A stretch of DNA of 64,000 nucleotides from Bacteroidota bacterium (lineage in GTDB: Bacteria; Bacteroidota; Bacteroidia; Cytophagales; Cyclobacteriaceae): positions 57,891-121,890 of the forward strand of contig JAEZGH010000155.1 of assembly GCA_023417065.1 (NCBI GenBank), written 5' to 3'. Under the pieces are notes generated by a model. That model was not told where the DNA came from, did no database searches, and worked only from the letters and a program-made list of their open reading frames with translations. Positions 27,256-37,732 of the stretch are shown here, piece after piece. The position numbers and the translations under genes are program-made. The stretch's first letter is position 1, and every line of letters begins with the position of its first letter.

Positions 27256-29580
27256 TTATTGACGCGTTCCCGGCGCGTTCAGGTCGACGATACGCACTTC
27301 TACGCGACGACCTTCTTCTTTGCTTTGCGACGACTCTTTCGACACACCATAACCTTTAGCAACGATTCTCCTACGAACAATTCCCTTATGGTTGAAGTAA
27401 TCAAGGATAGCAATTGCACGCTTATTCGAAAGGTCGCGGTTCATTTCTTCCGAACCCTCCGCGGAAGCAAAGCCCGAAATCTCCACTCCGAGGTCCGGAT
27501 TCTTCATTAGCTCTTTCAGTATTGCATCCAACTGAGAACTGTAAGTAGGTTTGAGGTCGCTTTTTCCAGCATCAAAATATACTTTCAGGTTCCGAGCAAG
27601 CACCTCCTGATCAACGATTGTCTTGCGGTTCGCCTGTTCACGCTGCTTTTTCGCTTCCTCATGAACGGTAAATGTGGGCAATGAGAAGATTGTCTTACCG
27701 TCTACCACCTTCTGTTCAAACTTGCTCTCGTCGCTTTCGTCGTAATAGTAAACGCGGGTTGCAGTCTCGATATTCTTATTCTCATCTTCATTGAAGTTCA
27801 CGTCTTCAATGGGTTGCGACATTTGAACCAGCTCAACGAGGTAATCGATACCATCGGCGTCCTGCGCGGACATCAGATCCAGCATCATATCATAAACGTC
27901 AACGTTACCCGAATGAACCAGCTTCGCCTCATGTGTTTTTCGCAGATTCGATTTCACATCCTGATCAGTATCATAGAAGGCGTTCTTAACCTGCACTTCC
28001 TGACCAACGACAACATCAAACTGTTTGATCGTTTTAAGGTTGATCATCTGATACAATTCATAGAAGTACGACTGATTCGGAATATTGATATTCAGCGTAT
28101 ACGGCAGGAATCCTTCTGACTCAATGATCATGTCATAGTTTTTAGCCGGCGGAAGAATTACCAGGTAGTTACCGGTAACCGGATCAGGATTGTAAACGAA
28201 GTCGAGTTTTTTATCGGTCTCGTTATCGATTAAGTACATTCTTGTCGGTATCGGTTTGCCCGTCTCGGCATTGAGAATTTTTCCTTTGATCATCGTGAGC
28301 GGAATATTCGCCGACTCGGCAGGCATATCGAGATAGTAAATATCCTGACCTCCCATACCGCCTTTTCTGTCGGAAGAGAAATACGCACGGGTACCATCCG
28401 CGATCAATGTGAAGTAGTTATCATTTGCCGTTGTATTCACAGGATACCCCATGTTTTCGGGTGTCGACCATTTATCTCCAACAAGTTTTGTCATGAAGAT
28501 ATCCCTTCCGCCCATTGAATTATGGCCATCGGAAGTAAAGAAGAGTGTCTTCTGGTCAGGGTGAATAAAAGGTGCATCTTCATTCGCCTTGGTATTGATA
28601 CCAGGGCCGAGGTTGACGGGTGCACTCCAGGAACCATTGGGTTGGAGTACCGTCTTGTAGATATCGAGGCCACCATAACCATTCAGTCTGTCACTGGCAA
28701 AGTAGATAGTCTTTCCGTCTGGCGTGATCGATGCAGTTGACTCGAGATATTTTGGTGTATTGATATTCGGAGTTAACAACGAAGGCTTTGACCAGTCTGT
28801 GCCTGATTTGGTGATCTGAAACAATCCACCAGGATCAGTCGAACCGCCCATGAAGATGATCATTTTTTGCCCATCTGCAGAAATTCCGGCCGTACCAACA
28901 TTATAATCGTGCGCAATAGGTATAACCTTGGGTTCAGACCAGGACCCATTAACATTATATGAGATATAAATCTCTTCAATAAATTTATCTCCGGTTCTGG
29001 TCTTTCCATTGTTGGGACGGAGTGCTGTAAATGCCATTACGCTCTCGTCAGCCGACACAACAGGGTTATATTCCGTGTATTCTGTGTTGACAATAGAATT
29101 AAAGTGATTGACCTTGAAGTTTCGCGGGACTGACATAAAGGACATGGCGTTGTAACACGTTTTCAATGCCTGATCAGCGAGTTCGACTGCTTTCTTATCC
29201 GCTTTAACAAGTTCCCTGTACTTATTCAAGGCTTCAATAGCCTTGGGGAGGTCTTCATTGCGGGCATGTAAGAGTCCGAGGTCATAGTGCAGACTTAAGG
29301 GCAGGTCTTTACCGTTATTGGCAGCATATTCATAGTAAGGAATTGCCTTAAGATGTTGATTTACATCCATTGCGCGGTGATAACATACACCGGCCTTGTA
29401 ATGCACCGACGGGTCTTTATCGCCCGATTCAATGGCTTCAAGAAATTTAGGCAGCGCTGCGTCGTAGGCTTTTATCCCAAAAAGTCGTTCTGCTTCATTA
29501 CGTGCTTTGCTTCCCTGACCGTAGAGAGTACTATTGGAAATGAGAAACATCACCAGTAGGTAACTGAACTTCTTTACCAT
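27256..29580 (-). CDS. PorE-like TPR/PD40/OmpA outer-membrane protein
   Basis: The product is 774 residues from ATG 29580. A signal peptide ends near TLYGQGSKA. TPR repeats (about 30-140) and PD40/WD40-like beta-propeller blades (about 170-410, for example TIYFASDRLNGYGGLDIY and ACYFSSDRKGGMGGQDIYY-like) follow. Then come a carboxypeptidase-regulatory-like beta domain (about 430-530) and a C-terminal OmpA peptidoglycan-binding domain (GFASAEGSEEMNRDLSNKRA). This is the architecture of PorE, a T9SS component that anchors the machine to peptidoglycan. Bacteroidota have many paralogues, so assignment to T9SS itself is not certain. Confidence 0.88.
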   Translation of the reverse strand: MVKKFSYLLVMFLISNSTLYGQGSKARNEAERLFGIKAYDAALPKFLEAIESGDKDPSVHYKAGVCYHRAMDVNQHLKAIPYYEYAANNGKDLPLSLHYDLGLLHARNEDLPKAIEALNKYRELVKADKKAVELADQALKTCYNAMSFMSVPRNFKVNHFNSIVNTEYTEYNPVVSADESVMAFTALRPNNGKTRTGDKFIEEIYISYNVNGSWSEPKVIPIAHDYNVGTAGISADGQKMIIFMGGSTDPGGLFQITKSGTDWSKPSLLTPNINTPKYLESTASITPDGKTIYFASDRLNGYGGLDIYKTVLQPNGSWSAPVNLGPGINTKANEDAPFIHPDQKTLFFTSDGHNSMGGRDIFMTKLVGDKWSTPENMGYPVNTTANDNYFTLIADGTRAYFSSDRKGGMGGQDIYYLDMPAESANIPLTMIKGKILNAETGKPIPTRMYLIDNETDKKLDFVYNPDPVTGNYLVILPPAKNYDMIIESEGFLPYTLNINIPNQSYFYELYQMINLKTIKQFDVVVGQEVQVKNAFYDTDQDVKSNLRKTHEAKLVHSGNVDVYDMMLDLMSAQDADGIDYLVELVQMSQPIEDVNFNEDENKNIETATRVYYYDESDESKFEQKVVDGKTIFSLPTFTVHEEAKKQREQANRKTIVDQEVLARNLKVYFDAGKSDLKPTYSSQLDAILKELMKNPDLGVEISGFASAEGSEEMNRDLSNKRAIAILDYFNHKGIVRRRIVAKGYGVSKESSQSKEEGRRVEVRIVDLNAPGTRQ

Positions 29581-29814
29581 AGCAAAAAATTTAAATCTCA
29601 ATATTAGGAAGAACGCAATGCTATAAAGTTGCGAAGTTCGACATGAACCTTACAATGTGATTAAACATTCTTCAATGCAAACGTTTAGGTTGTAAGAGAC
29701 ATGCATCAACCGATGAAGTCTATCACTGGAATTTGGCTTATTGACCGAAAAAACTACGTCAGGTAGGAAAATAATTGCTGAATATCGACTTTTAATATTT
29801 TCGCCAGACCCTGC

Positions 29815-32800
29815 ATGAACGAAAAACTACTCTTATTACTTAAAGTTAAGCCGAATGAAAGCCGAAGGGTCATCCTTCTGCTTATCATGAGCTTCTTTAT
29901 GGGAGTATTCGTTGCAACGTTTTCAGTGGCGGCGCAATCCCTGTTCCTGCAGACATTCGACGAAACTACGGACCTTCCGATAGCGCTGTTGTTTTCGGGC
30001 GTCTTCGGTCTGCTTGCAACCCTTCTCTATAACTTCCTGCAGAACCGTATACCTTTTCCGCTCCTGGCTGCACTTAGCCTGACCGTTATTTCCGGGCTCA
30101 CGGCACTGATTGAATTTGGAGAGAAGTTTGTCAGCGACCCGGGTGACGTGTATTTCTTCGGATTCACAGCCATCATCCCCTTTTCCTATATCACACTACT
30201 CATCTTTTGGGGAACATTCGGAAGGCTTTTCAACGTAAGACAATCACGCAGACTACTGGGATCAGTAGACCAGGGTGCGATGATCGCATCGTTTATCGCC
30301 TTCTTCCTGATTCCACAATTCCTTGAGCTGAACTGGACGTCTACCGCAAGCCTCTTTACAGTAAGTCTTGTTGCAATACTTATATTCCTTGTCCTCTTTA
30401 TTTACCTGTCAAGTCAACATCTGAACGAGGGCAGGTCATTTGCAAAGGAAAGACTGATGAACAGGAAGGTTCCTTTCGCAGATTTCTTCCGCAATAAGTA
30501 TCTTCTGTTTATGTCGCTGCTTATCATCGTTTCGATGATTGCAACAAACTTTGTGGAGTTCTCATTTTTGAACGTTGCAACGCTTTACAACGAAGGCAAA
30601 GGTGAAGACAACCTCGCACGTTTTCTGGCATACTTCGAAATGACCATTGTTATCTTCGCGTTCCTTTTCGACACCATCGCCCAGGATCGGATCATCAAGG
30701 AATACGGAATGCGCATTTCACTCCTGATCAACCCTATTCTGATTGGATTCTTCACAGTATGTGCATTGATTCTCGGTTCACTATTTGGATACACTCCGCA
30801 GGATGACCTATTTATAATATTCTTTATCATCATCGCAATCAGTCGTCTCTTCCTCTCCACGTTGAAGGAAACGATAGACGAGACTACGCTGCGGTTATAC
30901 CTCCTTCCTATTGAAAGCAATATCAGAATAGACATTCAAACAAAAATTACGGGTACTGTTACTGCTTTTGCAAGTCTGCTCGCGGGGGGGCTTATCTATC
31001 TTATTACCCAGGTTGAATGGTTCGGTCTGTTGGCTATCACCGGATTTACGATACCTCTGATTGCAGCGTGGTACATCTTGACGAACCGGATGCACCACAG
31101 TTACAAGGACACTCTGCAAACCACACTGCAACGTTCTAAACAAAAAACCGGTAATGAACAAAAGGTTGAATTTTCAGTAGGGACGCTGCTCGATCGCGAA
31201 AGCCAAGGTTCGATCGAAGAAAAGGTCATCTATTCGCTGAAGCTGATGGAGAAGCTTGAACCTGCGATGTATGAGAATTCGCTTGTTCGCCTCGCATCAG
31301 GGACAAGTCCGAAGATACACGCATTTGTTCATGAGAAACTGCGCGAGTTGGGTCTTCAGGATCCCGACAGAAAGGAGATGCGAACACTCGCGGAGAATGC
31401 AGTGAATGCCAGCCTTGAAAGTGACCTGCTTTCTATTCCAGTCGAAAAGTTTCTTAAACTGAGCAAATCGCCAAAACGAAGCGACCGTAGCCTGGCTGCA
31501 AAAATGCTTCGCACGCTGATCGGGCCGAAGACAATATTCATATTACTCGAATTGCTTCGCGATGTGGACCCAATCGTGCGCATTGAAGCATTACGCACGG
31601 CGAGAAAGGTAAATCGCCCGGAAACCTGGCCAATACTCATCGAGTTGCTTGCGTCGCCAACGTTCAGCCATCTCGCTGCCGCAGCATTGACCGATGCGGG
31701 CGAACCAATTCTGAATACACTCGAAGCAGCGTTTCATAAGTCAGGTCAGTCCGACATCGTAATGCTTCGCATCGTTCAGATCATGGGGAAAATCGGTGGC
31801 CGGCTTGCACACCAACTGCTGTGGAAAAAAGCGGATTTTCCCGACAAACGTATCGTAAAGCAAATTATCTATAGCCTTCGATTCATTAACTACCAGGCCG
31901 AGGGTAAGGAGCGCCGCGACATTGTCAACATCCTCGATTCCGAGATGAGCAAGACCATCTGGAATCTCGCCGCGATTCATGAACTTCCGGACTCGCCGGA
32001 ATTCAAATTCCTCAGAGAAGCGCTTGACGAAGAAGTCCGCGACAACTACAAGCAGATATTTATGCTGCTGTCGCTGATTTATGATCCACGAAACGTCGAT
32101 CTGGTCCGGGAGAACCTTGAAAGCGGTGATCCCGAAAACATCGCGTTTGCGCTGGAACTTATAGACCTTTTCCTTGACCCGGAGCTGAAGCCGAAGCTGA
32201 TCCCGCTTCTCGATGAATCTCCAACGCCGCAAAAGCTTAAGGAACTTCAATTCTATTATCCCCGCGAAGCCTACACGCCGATTCAGGTGATTAACTACAT
32301 CCTGAATCGCGACTACAACTACAACAACCGTTGGACGAAGGCGTGTGCTATCCACGCGTCGGCATTTCTGCACGATTTTCGGATCAGCAGAGGTCTTGCC
32401 GCTCACCTTTTCAACAAAGACAAACTCCTGCAGGAGACTGCCGCATGGGTAATTTACAATAAAGACAAGGCGTACTATTCCCGGTTAACGGAACGCCTGC
32501 CAAAGAAGGACAAATTGTTTCTGGATTCATCGATTGAAAACAATCAATTACTTGACGGACTCAACGATGGGTTTTTCCTTTTCATCGAGATGGTCATGTT
32601 TGTCAAGCAGTTGCCGTTGTTCCAAAATATCAATGGCGTCCTTGTAGCCGACCTTGCAGATAAAATTATACCACTGGATCTGGCTGTGGGTGGTCATCTA
32701 AACCTTGATGCAGGGGAAGCGGATGAACCGTTGCTGATCGTGGCTCATGGTCACGTTCACCTGAGGGATTCAGGAAGAACCGTAATTACGTTAAAAAGCG

Positions 32801-32994
32801 GTGGCGTACATGGCGAAATTTTTACGAATGCTCCTGTCGAACGAGTGTCTGAAATAGACGCTCTTGAACGATCCGTGGTGTTCCGGATCAATCTGACTGA
32901 CCTGTACTTCGTGTTGGCTCACAATCACGAATTGGTCCAGGGATTGATCGAAAATATAATGGCAACAGAAGAGCGTGTTGAGGTGAGGTTGTAG
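29815..32994 (+). CDS. Npt1/Npt2-like transporter fused to HEAT repeats and a CNB-like domain
   Basis: The product is 1059 residues. Residues 1-420 hold about 12 membrane helices of an MFS-like type, close to the nucleotide transporter (NTT, Npt1/Npt2) family annotated in Bacteroidota. Residues about 470-880 are HEAT-like helical repeats (LLELLRDVDPIVRIEALRTA, ILIELLASPTFSHLAAAAL). The C-terminal 130 residues resemble a cyclic-nucleotide-binding fold starting VKQLPLFQNI, with a partial phosphate cassette (VHGEIFTNAP) that lacks the usual Arg. So it may be a regulated nucleotide or nucleoside transporter in the inner membrane. It lies 62 bp before the TIR gene on the same strand. The substrate is unknown. 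Confidence 0.8.
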   Translation: MNEKLLLLLKVKPNESRRVILLLIMSFFMGVFVATFSVAAQSLFLQTFDETTDLPIALLFSGVFGLLATLLYNFLQNRIPFPLLAALSLTVISGLTALIEFGEKFVSDPGDVYFFGFTAIIPFSYITLLIFWGTFGRLFNVRQSRRLLGSVDQGAMIASFIAFFLIPQFLELNWTSTASLFTVSLVAILIFLVLFIYLSSQHLNEGRSFAKERLMNRKVPFADFFRNKYLLFMSLLIIVSMIATNFVEFSFLNVATLYNEGKGEDNLARFLAYFEMTIVIFAFLFDTIAQDRIIKEYGMRISLLINPILIGFFTVCALILGSLFGYTPQDDLFIIFFIIIAISRLFLSTLKETIDETTLRLYLLPIESNIRIDIQTKITGTVTAFASLLAGGLIYLITQVEWFGLLAITGFTIPLIAAWYILTNRMHHSYKDTLQTTLQRSKQKTGNEQKVEFSVGTLLDRESQGSIEEKVIYSLKLMEKLEPAMYENSLVRLASGTSPKIHAFVHEKLRELGLQDPDRKEMRTLAENAVNASLESDLLSIPVEKFLKLSKSPKRSDRSLAAKMLRTLIGPKTIFILLELLRDVDPIVRIEALRTARKVNRPETWPILIELLASPTFSHLAAAALTDAGEPILNTLEAAFHKSGQSDIVMLRIVQIMGKIGGRLAHQLLWKKADFPDKRIVKQIIYSLRFINYQAEGKERRDIVNILDSEMSKTIWNLAAIHELPDSPEFKFLREALDEEVRDNYKQIFMLLSLIYDPRNVDLVRENLESGDPENIAFALELIDLFLDPELKPKLIPLLDESPTPQKLKELQFYYPREAYTPIQVINYILNRDYNYNNRWTKACAIHASAFLHDFRISRGLAAHLFNKDKLLQETAAWVIYNKDKAYYSRLTERLPKKDKLFLDSSIENNQLLDGLNDGFFLFIEMVMFVKQLPLFQNINGVLVADLADKIIPLDLAVGGHLNLDAGEADEPLLIVAHGHVHLRDSGRTVITLKSGGVHGEIFTNAPVERVSEIDALERSVVFRINLTDLYFVLAHNHELVQGLIENIMATEERVEVRL

Positions 32995-33056
32995 TTTGCC
33001 CGTAAGTGAAAGGATATAAACAGGGTTAATGCCCGGTAATAAATAAATAACCTAAC

Positions 33057-34499
33057 ATGCAATTTGAAATTGATGTTCTGATTGTCTTTGCCGATAAGGA
33101 CAACGAAGCCTCAGGAAATCAGCCCGGCTGGGTAACGCAGTTCAAGCGTTTTCTGGAGTTAATGCTTGGACAAATACTTGGATCAAAGCCGAACGTTTTG
33201 CTCAAGAGCGAGCACGATAACATTACTTCTCCCAATCTTGACGATACCGGCATACTCGTACCTATACTATCAGAGAATTTCATTAAGTCAGGAGGATGTC
33301 TTGATGCTGTAGAATCATTTTACAAGGTATCGGAGGCAAATCCAAATCGTGGCATGCGATTATTCAAGGTTTTCAAAAGCCCTCTGAGTGTTCAGGAACA
33401 GCCACCCCGGCTGCGCGAGCTGATTGGCTACGAGATGTATCAGATAGACACAGAGTCGGGCGATGTGCGCGAATACACCGATTACTTCAGCCCTGAGGCG
33501 GAACGCCAGTACTGGATGAAAATGGTTGACCTGACATATGATATTTACGATACCCTATTCAGCCTCAAACATCAGTCCGCGGCGAAGGAACCTGTCAGCT
33601 TCAGTCGTAAGACAATTTACCTTGCGGAGACCGGCCACGACCTGTCTGTTCAGCGAAACATCATAAAACGCGAGCTGCAACGGCATGGGTACAATATTCT
33701 CCCGAATCAGACGCTTCCGGGAACATTGGCAGAACTCGAAAGAATTGTACAGCGCGACTTGGAACAATCGAGCTTGTCTATTCACCTTATCGGAAGCGCA
33801 TATGGCGAAATCCCGGAAGGATCACAAAAATCGGTGATTGACCATCAACATCAACTTGCTGCCGAGAAGAGCATTCGGGTACGCGAAGAAAATAAGGAGT
33901 TCATGCGATTGATCTGGATTCCCGCCAATCTCAACAGCGCGAGTGAACGTCAGAAGTCATTTATAGAAAACATAAAACGCGACGTAGAAGCACAGGAGGG
34001 CGTTGAAATTTTGCAGACCTCGCTGGAAGACTTCAAGAACATCATGCGCGAAGAATTGCTCGATGTTGTAGACCGAAACAATATGGTCGAAAGCGCTGCA
34101 AAATCCATTTACGTTATCCATGACAAGGTTGACCGCGAGGCTGTCGCTCCATTGATAACCTTTTTCGAGAAATCTGGATTTGAGGTACTGCTACCTGAGT
34201 TTCATGGTGAGCTGCTTGAGCTGCGGAAAATTCACATTGAAAACCTGCGCCGCCTTGACGGTGCGATAATTTTCAAAGGCAGCGTGAACGAACAATGGGT
34301 TCGAATGAAAGCTTTGGATTTATTGAAAGCACCAGGCTTCGGTCGGCGGAAGCCAATCGTCGCGAAAGCGATTATTACCGCGCCCGGATCAACAATGAAC
34401 ACTGAATTCTTCCGCGCGCAAAACCTGAGGGTTATAGAGGCCGACGTGTCGCGTTCGGTGGAATCGTTAAAATCATTCATCCAGGAATTTAATGCCTAA
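33057..34499 (+). CDS. Triple TIR-like protein
   Basis: The 480-residue soluble product has three alpha/beta modules. The first (1-150) is TIR-like: FEIDVLIVFADKD and the loop VPILSENFIKSGGCLDAVE. Cys81 is followed by Ala at the position that is usually the NADase Glu, and Glu86 comes two residues later. The second (about 187-340) resembles DUF4062/TIR-like modules (KTIYLAETGHDLSVQRNII, LSIHLIGSAYGEIPEG). The third (about 349-480) again starts with a TIR-type strand (KSIYVIHDKVDREA) and has a GAIIFKG strand. It lies 3 bp before the STAND gene and is surely cotranscribed with it. Possible roles are NAD cleavage or protein-protein signalling. Confidence 0.8.
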   Translation: MQFEIDVLIVFADKDNEASGNQPGWVTQFKRFLELMLGQILGSKPNVLLKSEHDNITSPNLDDTGILVPILSENFIKSGGCLDAVESFYKVSEANPNRGMRLFKVFKSPLSVQEQPPRLRELIGYEMYQIDTESGDVREYTDYFSPEAERQYWMKMVDLTYDIYDTLFSLKHQSAAKEPVSFSRKTIYLAETGHDLSVQRNIIKRELQRHGYNILPNQTLPGTLAELERIVQRDLEQSSLSIHLIGSAYGEIPEGSQKSVIDHQHQLAAEKSIRVREENKEFMRLIWIPANLNSASERQKSFIENIKRDVEAQEGVEILQTSLEDFKNIMREELLDVVDRNNMVESAAKSIYVIHDKVDREAVAPLITFFEKSGFEVLLPEFHGELLELRKIHIENLRRLDGAIIFKGSVNEQWVRMKALDLLKAPGFGRRKPIVAKAIITAPGSTMNTEFFRAQNLRVIEADVSRSVESLKSFIQEFNA

Positions 34500-34502
34500 C
34501 CA

Positions 34503-37500
34503 ATGAGTGAGGTAATCGACAGGCGCATCGCTACTCAGAATCCCTTCCCCGGATTACGACCTTTCAACATTGACGAGAGTCATTTGTTTTTTGGACGGGA
34601 AGGACAAAGTGATGAAGTTTTGCTAAAGCTCTCGCGTAACCGTTTTGTCGGGATCATCGGTCCATCCGGAAGCGGTAAATCTTCGTTCATCTATTGCGGA
34701 GTGATGCCGATCCTTTACGGCGGATTTCTAACGAATGCAAGCCCTGACTGGGAGGTTATCGTAACCCGACCAGGGTCAGGTCCTATTGATAATCTGGCGG
34801 AGTCACTGTTAAAAAATCAGGCCGAGTACGAGTCCGGCGATCCGGAGGAAAAGAAAATCAAACGGACTATCTTTTCCACGTTGCTTCGAAGCAGCTCCCT
34901 TGGACTTGTTGAAGCTATCGAACAAGGCAGGAAATCGAGGAGCAAAAATTATCTTATTCTGGTTGACCAGTTCGAAGAGCTTTTCCGATTCAAAGACAGC
35001 CACGATATAAACTCGGTGAACGAAACGCTTGCTTTCGTAAACCTGTTGATTGAAGCCGCAAACTATCCTGACGTTCCGATATACGTTGCTATCACGATGC
35101 GTTCGGACTTTATCGGAGACTGTGCGCAGTTTCCAGAGCTAACCCGGAAGATTAACGATAGCCACTACCTGATTCCGCAGCTTACGCGGGATCAGAAACG
35201 CGCTGCCATTGAAGGGCCTGTGGCTGTGGGAGGTGCCCGCATAGCTCCGAGGCTGGTGCAGCAACTTCTGAACGATCTGGGTGACAATCCCGATCAGCTG
35301 CCCATTCTTCAGCATGCGCTGATGCGTACCTGGGACTATTGGACTCATCACAGAGACCATGACGACGAGCCTGTTGATCTGAAGCACTACGAAGCGATCG
35401 GAACAATGGCAGAAGCCTTGTCGATGCACGCCAATGAAGCCTACGACGAACTGAACGAAGACCAGAAGCATATCTGCGAAGTTCTCTTCAAGGCTATCAC
35501 TGAAAAGCGCGGCGAGAACTTCGGCATCAGGCGTCCTACACGATTGCATGAGATTGCAGAAATTGCGAACGTTTCTGAGGACGACGTCATTGCCATTGTC
35601 GAGAAGTTTCGCAAGCCGGGGCGCTCTCTGCTTACGCCGGCACACAATAATCCGATTACGGCCAAGTCGATGATCGACATCTCGCATGAGAGCCTGATGC
35701 GTATCTGGGTTCGCCTGAAAAACTGGGTCGATGACGAAGCTGAGGCGGTGCAGATGTATATGCGCTTGTCTGAAGCAGCAGCGATGTACCAGGTGGGCAA
35801 AGCGGGGCTATGGCGACCTCCGGACTTACAGCTTGCGCTTAACTGGCAGGCCAAACACAAACCTACCCTTGTCTGGGGCCAGCGCCACAATCCGGCTTAC
35901 GAGAGGACCATGATCTTTCTCGAGTACTCAAAGAAAGAATGGGAAACAGAGCAACGGATTAAGGAGCAGGAACAGAAACGCAAACTCCGGAATGCCCGGA
36001 TTTTTGCGCTCGTATTAGGTACTGCTACCGTTATTTCTATTGGGTTCCTCGTGTTCGCGCTGATACAAAAATCAATTGCCGACACCAATTTTCAGGAGGC
36101 AGAAGCGCAGCGTTTGAAAGCGGAGCAGAACGAACAGCGTGCCGATGCGGAGAAAGCGAAAGCGATTGAAGCGCGTGATGATGCAAACAAGGCGCGCGAT
36201 GCCGCTCTGGCAGCAAAGGAGGCGGAGCAAGAGCAGCGAAGCCGCGCCGAGGCCGCAACTATCGACGCACTCAAGAATGCTGAACTCGCAAGACACAATG
36301 AGCTGCAGGCCCTGGAGAACGAGAAGATCGCCAACCTGGAGCGAATCCGAGCTGAACAAAACGAGAAAGAAGCTTTGTATCAGGAGGAACAGGCACGCAA
36401 AAATGCAGAGGAAGCTCTTCGCCAGCGCTACATTGCTCAGGCAAAAGCGATGGCCGTAAAATCCAAAGAACTCAGCGATCCGGAGCAGCAGGGGCTCATC
36501 GCACAACAGGCCTACAACTTCAATGCAAAACACCGCGGCTATAAGTATGACAATGATATCTACAATGGCCTCTACTTCGCACTTTCAAAAAATGACCACC
36601 CGCTGACCAAGAGTCTGAAAGCTCACGACAACGGCGCAGCCCGTGCGTTGGTGACAGACACGAAAAACAACATGATCTATTCTGCGGGCAGTGACGGCAA
36701 GATCATCAGGTGGACAGAAGTTAATAACCATTGGACTTCGCATATCCTGATAGCCAGAAAGAACTACCAGTACTATTCCATTGCCGTCAACGACCGTTAC
36801 CTGGTTGCTGCGGGCTTGAACTCTCAAAGCGAGTCTAAGAACTACGTTGAAGTGTACGACCTGGCAAATATGGGCGAACCCCACAAAGTGACTGGATACG
36901 TTTACGCGATTGAGAACATCATTATTGCTCCTGACAACAGCGGATTTTATGCACGCGACAATGCGGGACGCAGTATCCGCTTTGCTGACTTCCGGTCGAG
37001 CCGTGAAGTCATTGCATCCAACACTAAGATCAATGCGATATCCCTTAGTCCCGACGGGCGATTCCTTGCAGGTGCCGGGGAGAACGGAAGCCTGTTCCTG
37101 TGGGACATTTCGCAAAACTATGCCGTGACCGAAATCCCGAACATCAGCAACCCGCTTACTTCAATCGCATTCGATCATACAGGTCGATTGATTGTTGTCG
37201 GTGACAATCGTGGTCTTGTCAAAATCTATGACAACACGGCGCGTATGATCGTCAGGATATTATCCGGTCATTTATCAGGCATCGAACAGATTCGGTTTAA
37301 CCATGCGGGATCGTTTATGGCAACTGCCAGCAAAGACAAAACTGTACGCCTCTGGAATATCAGCAATCTCAAGGAGCAGCCTATCATACTCAGCGACCAT
37401 CGCGACTGGGTATGGAGCGCAACGTTTACGCCAGACGACGAACAGATTCTGGCGAGCATTCACAGTTCAACAGAAACGATACGAGGCATGGAGCACACTA

Positions 37501-37649
37501 TTCGTGCCTGGCCTACGAAAATTGAAACTATGTCACAGATTCTTTGCGGATTTGTTTCGAGGAATATCAACTCCGAGGAGTGGGACATCTTTGCCGGGAA
37601 CGACCTTCCCTACGAAGCCACCTGCCCAACACTTCCTCAGAACAAATAG
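34503..37649 (+). CDS. Membrane-anchored STAND NTPase with WD40 repeats
   Basis: The product is 1048 residues. The N terminus has the nSTAND1 signature NPFPGLRPFNIDESHLFFGRE. Walker A is GPSGSGKSS (53-61) and Walker B is LILVDQFEEL (D155). A winged-helix-type segment follows to about 420. One membrane helix is at about 500-522 (FALVLGTATVISIGFLVFAL), then an A/E/K/Q-rich coiled coil (525-655), then WD40 blades (about 690-1010) such as FLAGAGENGSLFLWDI and FMATASKDKTVRLWNI. STAND proteins are ATP-driven sensors that oligomerise when the repeat domain binds a trigger. With the NTPase in the cytoplasm the WD40 part would be periplasmic. It is preceded by the TIR gene at 3 bp. Confidence 0.9.
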   Translation: MSEVIDRRIATQNPFPGLRPFNIDESHLFFGREGQSDEVLLKLSRNRFVGIIGPSGSGKSSFIYCGVMPILYGGFLTNASPDWEVIVTRPGSGPIDNLAESLLKNQAEYESGDPEEKKIKRTIFSTLLRSSSLGLVEAIEQGRKSRSKNYLILVDQFEELFRFKDSHDINSVNETLAFVNLLIEAANYPDVPIYVAITMRSDFIGDCAQFPELTRKINDSHYLIPQLTRDQKRAAIEGPVAVGGARIAPRLVQQLLNDLGDNPDQLPILQHALMRTWDYWTHHRDHDDEPVDLKHYEAIGTMAEALSMHANEAYDELNEDQKHICEVLFKAITEKRGENFGIRRPTRLHEIAEIANVSEDDVIAIVEKFRKPGRSLLTPAHNNPITAKSMIDISHESLMRIWVRLKNWVDDEAEAVQMYMRLSEAAAMYQVGKAGLWRPPDLQLALNWQAKHKPTLVWGQRHNPAYERTMIFLEYSKKEWETEQRIKEQEQKRKLRNARIFALVLGTATVISIGFLVFALIQKSIADTNFQEAEAQRLKAEQNEQRADAEKAKAIEARDDANKARDAALAAKEAEQEQRSRAEAATIDALKNAELARHNELQALENEKIANLERIRAEQNEKEALYQEEQARKNAEEALRQRYIAQAKAMAVKSKELSDPEQQGLIAQQAYNFNAKHRGYKYDNDIYNGLYFALSKNDHPLTKSLKAHDNGAARALVTDTKNNMIYSAGSDGKIIRWTEVNNHWTSHILIARKNYQYYSIAVNDRYLVAAGLNSQSESKNYVEVYDLANMGEPHKVTGYVYAIENIIIAPDNSGFYARDNAGRSIRFADFRSSREVIASNTKINAISLSPDGRFLAGAGENGSLFLWDISQNYAVTEIPNISNPLTSIAFDHTGRLIVVGDNRGLVKIYDNTARMIVRILSGHLSGIEQIRFNHAGSFMATASKDKTVRLWNISNLKEQPIILSDHRDWVWSATFTPDDEQILASIHSSTETIRGMEHTIRAWPTKIETMSQILCGFVSRNINSEEWDIFAGNDLPYEATCPTLPQNK

Positions 37650-37732
37650 CAAAGGAAGTTCACCTGTTGAACAGAACGTGACATAAACATATATGTGACC
37701 GGAAGAGAAAACTCTTCAGAACCTAACTTGAA

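Noticed and set aside
36072..36533. Long minus-strand frames opposite the STAND coiled coil
   Set aside because: They arise from the repetitive A/E/K/R codons on the plus strand and read as Leu/Phe/Ser-rich nonsense.
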